A stretch of 7,926 bases of DNA from Chloroflexota bacterium (lineage in GTDB: Bacteria > Chloroflexota > Limnocylindria > Limnocylindrales > Limnocylindraceae), in assembly GCA_009692905.1 (NCBI GenBank), contig SHYI01000044.1, positions 1-7,926 of the forward strand, in the 5' to 3' direction. Within the stretch, counting starts at the first letter, position 1; every line of letters starts with the position of its first letter. Both the position numbers and the translations under genes were made by a program. This document shows, piece after piece, positions 1 to 5,081 of this stretch. The notes beneath the pieces are model-generated. The model was given only the letters and a program-made list of their open reading frames with translations. It searched no databases and was not told the DNA's origin.

Positions 1-501
1 CGACTCGAGGCGGGCCTGATCATGGCCGGCGTCGACTATCACTCCTCACGCACCGCGCGACACCCGAGCCTTGCCGTCTCACCCTATGAGATCGGCTTCG
101 ATCGCCTCGTTGATCTCGACAAGCCATCGTTCATTGGCAAGCGCGCCCTCATGGATGAGGTCGCCGCTGGCGGCCCACCCGATCGACTCGTGGGCCTTGA
201 GCTCGACCTGAACATCTTCGAAGACGCCTACCTTGATCTTGGGTATCCGATTGAGCATCCGCTGCGCGCCTGGCGCAAGGTGATCCCGCTCACGCGCAAG
301 GGCGAGACGATTGGCCGCGCCACGAGCGGCACCTTCTCGCCGCTGCTGAAGCGCTCGATTGCCCTCGGCCGCCTCCCAGCCAAGCACGCTGCACCAGGAA
401 CCATCGTTGGGCTGGAGTGGGCGATTGAAGAGACCCGCCACGAGATTCCCGCAACTGTGGTCGCACTGCCGTTCCTCGACCTGCCGCGCAAGCGCGGCTA
501 G
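1..501 (+). CDS. Aminomethyltransferase (GcvT-like) family protein, C-terminal part, 5' end missing
   Basis: The reading frame is open from base 1, so the gene starts upstream of the window; the internal ATG at 22 is not taken as the start because the preceding residues (RLEAGLI) already belong to the family pattern. About 166 residues are visible. The stretch RLEAGLIMAGVDY, then a PYEIGFDRLVDLDKPSFIGKRAL segment typical of the end of the GcvT folate-binding domain (G-K-xAL), then the C-terminal barrel (GRATSGTFSPLLKRSIALG, followed by a PATVVALPFLD ending) match the glycine cleavage T-protein superfamily. Members transfer one-carbon groups from amines or sulfonium compounds to tetrahydrofolate in the cytoplasm. 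The substrate-specific N-terminal half is outside the window, so T-protein, DMSP demethylase-like and sarcosine/dimethylglycine-type demethylases cannot be separated. It converges with the ABC ATPase gene 18 nt away. Confidence 0.85.
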   Translation, partial: RLEAGLIMAGVDYHSSRTARHPSLAVSPYEIGFDRLVDLDKPSFIGKRALMDEVAAGGPPDRLVGLELDLNIFEDAYLDLGYPIEHPLRAWRKVIPLTRKGETIGRATSGTFSPLLKRSIALGRLPAKHAAPGTIVGLEWAIEETRHEIPATVVALPFLDLPRKRG

Positions 502-512
502 CGCAGGAGAGT

Positions 513-537
513 CGAGCGGCTAGAGCCGCGCCGCTCG
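513..537. terminator. Possible bidirectional terminator stem between convergent genes
   Basis: Perfect 8-bp inverted repeat CGAGCGGC (513-520) / GCCGCTCG (530-537) with a 9-nt loop. A competing smaller hairpin uses GCGGC (516-520) and GCCGC (525-529) around a TAGA loop. It lies at the ends of two convergent genes and overlaps the stop codon of the ATPase gene. There is no T-tract on either side, so it is not a classical intrinsic terminator; the call rests on position and symmetry only. Confidence 0.3.
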
Positions 538-1314
538 CTCGAGGGGAATCCCCCACGCGCTACTAATTCGTTCTGCGGTCAGCACCTCTGCCGGTGTGCC
601 GTCGGCGGCGATGGTGCCGTTTGATACAAGGATCACGCGGCTGAATCCATCGCGCACGATGTCGAGCTCATGAAAGATGGCCACGATGGTTCGTTTTGTT
701 TTCATGATCGTCTCGTCGCCGGCGAGGCTGATGAGCAGGTCGGCGATCTCCATGCGGTGACGTAGGTCGAGGTGTGCCGTTGGCTCATCGAGCGCGAGGA
801 TCGGCGTCTCTTGCGCAAGGCCGAGGGCGACGGCGGCAAGCTGTCGTTCGCCGGCGCTGAGGGTGCGCACATCACGGCGCTGCAGGTGTGATGCGCCGAC
901 GCGCTCAATGGCGGCGTTGGCGCGCTCGCGATCGTGTGCGCTTGGTCCAGCAGGACCGCGACCGTGCGGAATGCGACCGAGGGCGACAAGTTCGTCGACA
1001 CGCGTGGCGAATGGGAGTGCGATGTCGGAGCTCACCACAGCAATCGATCGCGCAATCGTTTCGCGCGAGAGGTTCTGGATCGGCTCGGAGCAGAGGATGA
1101 TCTCGCCGCTGGTCGCAGGAACCGCACCACTCAGTGCGCGCATCAGCGTGGTCTTACCAGCGCCGTTGGGGCCAACAATGGCGACGCGCTCACCTGGGCC
1201 AATGCTGAGCGAAACATCCTGCAAGATCGTGGTTCCGCCAAGATCGACCTGTAGGTTTTTTGCGCCGAGCAGTTCGTAGGGGGCGGTGTCGCTGGTGCTG
1301 GAGTTCGTGCTCAT
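520..1314 (-). CDS. btuD: ABC transporter ATP-binding protein, cobalamin importer (BtuD/FecE type)
   Basis: A 264-residue nucleotide-binding subunit that powers import through the permease encoded just upstream, at the cytoplasmic face of the membrane. Motifs in order: Walker A GPNGAGKTT at 48-56; a VDELVALGRIPH segment at 106-117 typical of the FecE/BtuD/HmuV family; signature LSAGERQ at 152-158; Walker B ILALDEPT at 172-179 with catalytic Glu177; D-loop AHLD at 180-183; H-loop His215. Length is normal for the family. Oddity: where relatives have a Q-loop Pro-Gln (usually VPQ), this protein has Ser-Ser at about 95-96, so the Q-loop glutamine seems absent. The ATG overlaps the TGA of the permease gene (ATGA, 1311-1314) and has no clear Shine-Dalgarno site of its own, so translation is probably coupled. 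The corrinoid substrate is inferred from the riboswitch at the head of the operon. Confidence 0.92.
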   Translation of the reverse strand: MSTNSSTSDTAPYELLGAKNLQVDLGGTTILQDVSLSIGPGERVAIVGPNGAGKTTLMRALSGAVPATSGEIILCSEPIQNLSRETIARSIAVVSSDIALPFATRVDELVALGRIPHGRGPAGPSAHDRERANAAIERVGASHLQRRDVRTLSAGERQLAAVALGLAQETPILALDEPTAHLDLRHRMEIADLLISLAGDETIMKTKRTIVAIFHELDIVRDGFSRVILVSNGTIAADGTPAEVLTAERISSAWGIPLERAARL

Positions 1315-2321
1315 AGGGCGTACCCGGCACGAGCGCGATGCAGCAGCCAGAGGAGGAACGGCGCGCCGATCAGGGCGGTGATGACGCCAACGGGGACGCC
1401 GATGGTGCGGGCGACCGTGTCGGCGAGGAGCAGGAGGAGCGCCCCGCCGATCGCTGAGAGTGGGAACACGGCACGAGGGTCGGAGCCAACGGCGAGGCGC
1501 GCCAGGTGCGGCACGACGAGGCCAACGAATCCGACCAGGCCGGCGAGGGCAACGGCAGACGCCGTGGCGAGGGTGGCGAGTGCCACGGCAATGCGTCGCT
1601 CGCGGCGCACGTCGATACCTAAGTGTGTCGCCCCCTCATCACCAAGAAGGAAGGCGGCGAGTGCACGGCCGCGCCGGGCGAGGAGCAGCGTGGCGAGGGC
1701 GATCGGCACAGCGGCGGCGGCGAGGCGTGGCCAGGTCACGCCGTCGAGACCACCGAGCAGGAAGCCGAAGATGGCGCGCAGGTTCGCACCGCTCGCGAGC
1801 ATCACCAGCGAGAGCGCCGCAGCGAGCAAGGAGGCAACCGCATAGCCGACGAGCAGCACGCTGGCGATACGCTCTTCGCCGCTACCGATGCCAGCGATAC
1901 GCCAGACCAGCGCCACCGAGGCGAGCGCGCCAACGAATGCGGCGAGTTGCACGCCGCCGAGCTCCCAGGCGATTCCCGTAATCGGCAACAAGAAGGCGAT
2001 CGCCGCACCGAGCGCTGCGCCGCTACTGGTGCCGAGCACATACGGATCGGCGAGTGGGTTGCGCAGCAGTGACTGGAACGCGGCACCCGATGTTGCCAGC
2101 GCTGCGCCAACCGCGATCGCGGCGAGGATTCGCGGCAGGCGAATCTCCATCACGATCGAGGTCGACCCGGCACTGATCTCACCGCCTATCGGCAAGCCGA
2201 AGAGGCTCTTGCCGATGATCGCCAGCACATCGAGCGGCGCAATGTTCGCGACGCCGAAGCCGATCGCGCCAATCGCGACCAGCGCGAGTGCCGCGAGCGA
2301 GAGGAGCGTGGTTCTGCGCAC
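1311..2321 (-). CDS. btuC: ABC transporter permease, cobalamin importer (BtuC/FecCD family)
   Basis: A 336-residue, very hydrophobic integral membrane protein of the usual length for FecCD permeases (about ten transmembrane helices, type II importer). Family landmarks are IRLPRILAAI at 60-69, the SGAAFQSLLRNPLADPYVLG stretch at 78-97, the cytoplasmic coupling-helix region LGDEGATHLGID at 226-237, GLVGFVGLVVPHLARL at 261-276, DTVAR at 301-305 and the GAPFLLWLL ending at 319-327. The start is a GTG at 2321, 8 nt after the stop of the binding-protein gene; the AGGGG just before it abuts the start, so efficient initiation probably depends on coupling to the upstream gene. The 3' end overlaps the ATPase gene by 4 nt. 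FecCD permeases carry siderophores, heme or cobalamin; the cobalamin riboswitch in the leader favours B12 or another corrinoid. Confidence 0.93.
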   Translation of the reverse strand: MRRTTLLSLAALALVAIGAIGFGVANIAPLDVLAIIGKSLFGLPIGGEISAGSTSIVMEIRLPRILAAIAVGAALATSGAAFQSLLRNPLADPYVLGTSSGAALGAAIAFLLPITGIAWELGGVQLAAFVGALASVALVWRIAGIGSGEERIASVLLVGYAVASLLAAALSLVMLASGANLRAIFGFLLGGLDGVTWPRLAAAAVPIALATLLLARRGRALAAFLLGDEGATHLGIDVRRERRIAVALATLATASAVALAGLVGFVGLVVPHLARLAVGSDPRAVFPLSAIGGALLLLLADTVARTIGVPVGVITALIGAPFLLWLLHRARAGYAL

Positions 2322-2329
2322 CCCTATGG

Positions 2330-3292
2330 CTACGGAAGGATCGTCGGATGTAGCTGCGCCACGATGGCGCGGAACGCCTCGGCGATACGCGGTCCAGGGA
2401 TGGAGACAAGGTCGCCATCAATCGGCCGTAGCGCACCGTTCACCACGGCAGGGATCGTTCCCCAGCCTGGTCGCGCCGCTACCGCCTCAGCGGTGACGCC
2501 GTAGGCGGCATCACCGAGCAGGATCACGGCAGGGGCGGCGGTCACGAGGGCCTCAAGCGAGATCTCGTAGACGCCGTTTACGCCGCTACTCACCAAGTCG
2601 CCTCGGGCCAACGCCACGAGCTCGGCGGCATAGTCATCGGGGGCGAGGCCGTAGATCGCGCCGGTCGCGTCAATCTCATAGAAGACGCTGACCATCGGCT
2701 GGTCCTGCACGAGGGCGGTAAGCACAGCGATATCGGACTTTGCGGTCGTGATCGCTTCAGCCGCGGCAACGCTTGCGCCCGCTGCATCGCCGATCAGCTG
2801 CAGGGTTGTGTAGACGCCACTAATGCTCTTTGGGTCCAGCGTCACGAGTGTAATGTTCGCCGCCTTCAGCAGCGTAATCGCATCGTCGGGGGTGAAGCCC
2901 GAACCACCGACAAACACAAGGTCAGGGTTGAGGGAAATGATCGCCTCAACGTTGGTGCCGGTGTAGTCGGCGACCTGCGGTGTTGCCGTGAACGCGATGG
3001 GGAGGCAGCTACACGCTGCGACACCGACGACGCTCTGGCCAAGCCCAAACTGAGCGAGCGCCTCAAGGCTCGCTGGGGTGAGTGCCACGATGCGCTGCGG
3101 CTTCGCTGCGATCGTTACCGAAACGCCTGCATCGTCGATGACGGTGCGAGGGTAGTCAGCCTCCACGATTGGTGTGGGGTTCACTGACGGCAGTGAGTTG
3201 GTGGCATTTCCGCCACATGCGCCGGAGACGAGTGCTGCAACGAGCAGCAGTGTGGCGAACGAAAACTGGTGCGAGCGTACGAAAGCAGTCAT
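2330..3292 (-). CDS. btuF: Cobalamin/corrinoid ABC transporter substrate-binding lipoprotein (BtuF type)
   Basis: A 320-residue exported binding protein. Residues 1-25 form a signal peptide with a hydrophobic core (FATLLLVAALV) ending in SGAC, so Cys26 is the probable lipidated residue; Ser at -3 is a slightly unusual lipobox. The mature part follows the helical-backbone class III fold: RIVALTPASLEALAQFGLG near 67-85, NVEAIISLNPDLVFVG near 114-129, and a C-terminal RPGWGTIPAVVNGALRP to GPRIAEAFRAIVAQLHP region (274-316) typical of BtuF/FepB proteins. It captures the ligand outside the membrane and delivers it to the permease. The only cysteines of the mature domain are Cys94 and Cys96 in a CSC motif. 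The ATG at 3292 is preceded by GGGAGG. This is the first gene of the operon, directly downstream of the cobalamin riboswitch, which is the main reason for the B12 assignment. Confidence 0.9.
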   Translation of the reverse strand: MTAFVRSHQFSFATLLLVAALVSGACGGNATNSLPSVNPTPIVEADYPRTVIDDAGVSVTIAAKPQRIVALTPASLEALAQFGLGQSVVGVAACSCLPIAFTATPQVADYTGTNVEAIISLNPDLVFVGGSGFTPDDAITLLKAANITLVTLDPKSISGVYTTLQLIGDAAGASVAAAEAITTAKSDIAVLTALVQDQPMVSVFYEIDATGAIYGLAPDDYAAELVALARGDLVSSGVNGVYEISLEALVTAAPAVILLGDAAYGVTAEAVAARPGWGTIPAVVNGALRPIDGDLVSIPGPRIAEAFRAIVAQLHPTILP

Positions 3293-3296
3293 GCTT

Positions 3297-3302
3297 CCTC
3301 CC
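3297..3302 (-). promoter_or_regulatory. Shine-Dalgarno site of btuF, likely riboswitch-controlled
   Basis: On the minus strand GGGAGG lies 4 nt before the btuF ATG. Nearby CCTC (minus, 3313-3310) can pair with GAGG of this site, and CTCCC (3360-3356) in the last riboswitch hairpin can pair with GGGAG. These are short pairings that could mask the site; the mechanism is inferred, not shown. Confidence 0.6.
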
Positions 3303-3325
3303 TTGCCTCGAGGGCCTAAGCTTTT

Positions 3326-3440
3326 TTATGCCGCGTGTCCGGCGACCGGACTTATGGGAGCCACTCCCAATAACCGTTGCGGGACAGTGCTGGAATCTCA
3401 CCAGCTTCGCGTCCACGCGGCGTTGCTGCGGGGACTTTAT
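3326..3440 (-). promoter_or_regulatory. Cobalamin (B12) riboswitch in the leader of btuFCD
   Basis: Reading the minus strand, the conserved core is clear. GCTGG-TGAGATT-CCAGC (plus 3405-3389) forms the hairpin carrying the GGTGaaATTCC consensus. It is followed by the invariant-type CTGTCCCGCAACGGTTA (3388-3372), a hairpin TGGGAG/CTCCCA (3369-3364 / 3360-3355), and a B12-box-like segment AAGTCCGGTCGCCGGAC (3353-3337). A perfect 8-bp closing stem GCCGCGTG / CACGCGGC (3421-3414 / 3337-3330) encloses the core. The outer limits are approximate. The run after the closing stem is A-rich, not U-rich, on the RNA, so there is no intrinsic terminator; with the start codon about 37 nt downstream, control of translation initiation is the likelier mode. 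In known members, bound cobalamin lowers expression of B12 uptake genes. I could not assign the cobalamin subclass. Confidence 0.92.
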
Positions 3441-3474
3441 CACGAACGTATTAGTTGTGCAGATGCCGCTGATA

Positions 3475-3487
3475 CGCACGCCGTGCG
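3475..3487. repeat. 13-nt palindrome in the divergent intergenic region, possible operator
   Basis: CGCACG-C-CGTGCG is a perfect inverted repeat with 6-bp arms and a one-base centre. It lies between the riboswitch leader of btuF (minus strand) and the start of the caspase-like gene (plus strand), where both promoters must be. Such short GC-rich palindromes also occur by chance in this base composition. I saw no convincing -35/-10 pair on either strand around it. Confidence 0.25.
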
Positions 3488-3523
3488 AGAGTGCGCCTCC
3501 GCCCTCGCCCCCGCTCTCACTCT

Positions 3524-3528
3524 GGAGG
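3524..3528 (+). promoter_or_regulatory. Shine-Dalgarno site deciding the start of the caspase-like gene
   Basis: GGAGG, within GGAGGGA, stands 4 nt before the ATG at 3533. It supports that ATG over an in-frame GTG at 3491, which has no comparable site upstream. Confidence 0.65.
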
Positions 3529-3532
3529 GAGC

Positions 3533-4261
3533 ATGGTCGGAGCAGTTCTCCTCGCCGCAGCAATCACCCTGGCGCCGCCAGCCGAGAGCGCTACGGTCTT
3601 CGCCAATCGCACCGCCTTCGCCGAAGCGTGTACTGGTACCGCGAACACCCTCCCCGATCGGCTGGCCCGGCAGGCGCGCAGCGCGCTCGCGGCGCTTGGC
3701 TGGGAGGTTGGTGGAGCGGTTGGACCAGGCTTCACGCGCCGCGCCATGGTTGCGGGTGCCGCATCGGCCGCCTTCTACGTGCATAGCCATGGCGATCTCT
3801 ATTGGGATTCAAAGTCCGGCAGTCGTGCCGGTGGCTTCCGCGCCGATGGCGGGCTCTGTCTTGGTGCACCGATCGTGCTGCCATCCGAGATCGCGGCGAT
3901 GCGACGCGGCACACCCGCCGCATCGCTCGTCTACATCTCGAGTTGTCATAACGGCGAACGGGCCTCGCGCCTCCCTGCTGCATTCGGCATCGCTCAACGC
4001 AAGGTGCAAGGTTCTGGAGAACCCGACAGTTTTTACGTGAGCTACATCGGCACGGCGTGGCAGGGTGCCGCGTTGCGCTTTGAGCGCGCCTTCTGGCGTG
4101 CTCTGTTGGATGGTGCGACGACTGGGGCGGCGTTCGATCGCGCACTCCTTGTCGCCTACGACCCGGAGCACCTCACCCCCGAGTGGTGGGGCGGCTACGG
4201 CCATCTGCCACACGCGCCGTCAGCCGAGCTCCCCGACCTTGGAGGGCAACGCTATGTATAA
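3533..4261 (+). CDS. Predicted exported caspase-like (clan CD) cysteine peptidase, single domain
   Basis: A 242-residue protein of no named family that I can assign. Residues 1-19 look like a signal peptide (VGAVLLAAAITLA core, possible cleavage after AES). The rest resembles the caspase/gingipain/CHAT fold: a hydrophobic strand AAFYVHSHGD (79-88) gives a His-Gly motif with His86, and a second strand SLVYISSCHNG (131-141) gives the nucleophile position Cys138. Then come DSFYVSYIGTAWQG (165-178) and a helix FERAFWRALLDGATTGAAFDRAL (183-205), like the FW..L..G.t...A..A helix seen after the catalytic cysteine in CHAT and C25-type proteins. The only other mature cysteines, Cys33 and Cys109, could form a disulfide and leave Cys138 free. 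No second domain is attached. The start at ATG 3533 has a strong Shine-Dalgarno site but gives a signal peptide without a positive n-region; GTG 3491 would add RLRPRPR. It overlaps the next gene by 8 nt. Peptidase activity is inferred from motifs. Confidence 0.8.
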   Translation: MVGAVLLAAAITLAPPAESATVFANRTAFAEACTGTANTLPDRLARQARSALAALGWEVGGAVGPGFTRRAMVAGAASAAFYVHSHGDLYWDSKSGSRAGGFRADGGLCLGAPIVLPSEIAAMRRGTPAASLVYISSCHNGERASRLPAAFGIAQRKVQGSGEPDSFYVSYIGTAWQGAALRFERAFWRALLDGATTGAAFDRALLVAYDPEHLTPEWWGGYGHLPHAPSAELPDLGGQRYV

Positions 4262-5072
4262 GGTTTGCTGGGCACTCTCGCTCCTGGTCGCGCTGGTCGC
4301 TGCGTGCAGTACTCCAGGTACAGCAATCGCACCGAGTCGTGCGCCCCTGGCTGAGGGGGCTGGACTCAACATGCGGCCCATTACGACCATCGCCGCACAA
4401 CTTCTTTCGCCGCTGGAGTTGCGGGGGCTTGTCACCCGACCATTCACCGTGGTCCGCAGTGAGAGTGGCGAGCAGCGCGTTCGTCAGGTTCTTGTCGGTG
4501 TAAGCGGCGTCGAGGTGTTACGCGTGGAGAGTGCGCTCGACGGATCGTTGCGCTTGATTGCCACAAGTGGCGTGGCGCTGGAGGGCGGTGCTCTCAGTGA
4601 GAGTGCGGCGATCGCACGGGCGATTCGTCACTTGGTGCGACTTGGGCTCGAGATGCCAGGGGGTGGCCCAGTGGTGCAGAGTGCCGCCGGGCGCACGCTG
4701 GTGATTTGGACTCGGGAGGTTCGCGGCGTGCCCGTGCTGAACGACGGCACGCGTGTGGTGCTGAACGGTGTTGGCGCCCTCGTTGGGCTCGCCATTGAGG
4801 AGTCTCCCCTTGCCGCGCCTCCAGCACGTATCGCTCGCGGTGATGCTGCACTGCGTGCGGCAGTGGCGCTCCTGCCGAGCGGTGCGCTCGTTGATGGGAG
4901 CCCCGAACTCGCCTGGGTGCTCCCTAGCGATGGAACAGGTGAAGCATCAGGCCAGCGCACGCCACGCCGCCTCGCCTGGTGTGTGGGTGGCGCGCTGCGT
5001 GATGGCGCGGCATTCGAGCTGCAGTTAGATGCGGGGAGCCTTGTGCTGCTCGGCTGGGATGGGGCGCCGTAG
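4254..5072 (+). CDS. Lipoprotein resembling a free-standing FTP/PepSY protease propeptide
   Basis: A 272-residue lipoprotein: signal MYKVCWALSLLVALVAA with lipobox VAAC, lipidated Cys18. The mature part reads like the propeptide of thermolysin-type (M4) proteases without the catalytic domain (no HExxH). The evidence is a GVSGVEVLRVESALDGSLRL hairpin (82-101), a helix SESAAIARAIRHLVRLGLE (115-133), a TREVRGVPVLNDGTRVVLNG strand pair (153-172), a helix RGDAALRAAVALL (195-207), then ELAWVLPSDG (218-227) and RLAWCV plus FELQLDAGSLVLL (239-244, 254-266), similar to the LAY.V / W.VyVDA.tG.vl end of such propeptides. These modules act as intramolecular inhibitors and folding aids. The ATG at 4254 has GGAGGG 7 nt upstream inside the preceding gene and overlaps that gene's end by 8 nt, so the two are co-translated. 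Inferred role: membrane-anchored inhibitor or chaperone of the neighbouring caspase-like protein. The fold call is by eye. Confidence 0.8.
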   Translation: MYKVCWALSLLVALVAACSTPGTAIAPSRAPLAEGAGLNMRPITTIAAQLLSPLELRGLVTRPFTVVRSESGEQRVRQVLVGVSGVEVLRVESALDGSLRLIATSGVALEGGALSESAAIARAIRHLVRLGLEMPGGGPVVQSAAGRTLVIWTREVRGVPVLNDGTRVVLNGVGALVGLAIEESPLAAPPARIARGDAALRAAVALLPSGALVDGSPELAWVLPSDGTGEASGQRTPRRLAWCVGGALRDGAAFELQLDAGSLVLLGWDGAP

Positions 5073-5081
5073 CGGTGGGGC

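Noticed and set aside
22..501. Complete 159-residue gene starting at ATG 22
   Set aside because: The preceding in-frame residues fit the aminomethyltransferase pattern, and the catalytic N-terminal half of the family must lie upstream.
1378..2496. Long plus-strand open frames opposite the permease and binding-protein genes
   Set aside because: Basic, low-complexity products without recognisable folds; the minus strand codes for a textbook permease and binding protein.
520..3292. Annotation of the ABC importer as an iron-siderophore system
   Set aside because: The protein families alone allow it, but the cobalamin riboswitch directly upstream makes a corrinoid the more probable substrate.
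3321..3328. Run of six T on the plus strand next to a GC-rich stem, as a terminator
   Set aside because: The riboswitch is on the minus strand, where this run is A-rich, so it is not an intrinsic terminator for btuF. On the plus strand the GC-rich stem would follow rather than precede the T run.
3435..3465. Promoter-like elements around the riboswitch 5' end (TAATAC, GATAAA, TAAAGT)
   Set aside because: No pairing of a -35 and -10 box with proper spacing scored above about four of six matches on either strand.
3174..4040. 288-residue open frame on the plus strand across the riboswitch region and the caspase-like gene
   Set aside because: It runs through the end of btuF, the structured leader and another gene; its product is Arg/Pro/Ser-rich with no domain pattern. 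It is a GC-driven shadow frame.
4065..4253. Upstream extension of the lipoprotein gene (63 more residues)
   Set aside because: The extension lies inside the caspase-like gene and would bury the lipoprotein signal peptide. The ATG at 4254 has a good ribosome site and a clear lipobox.
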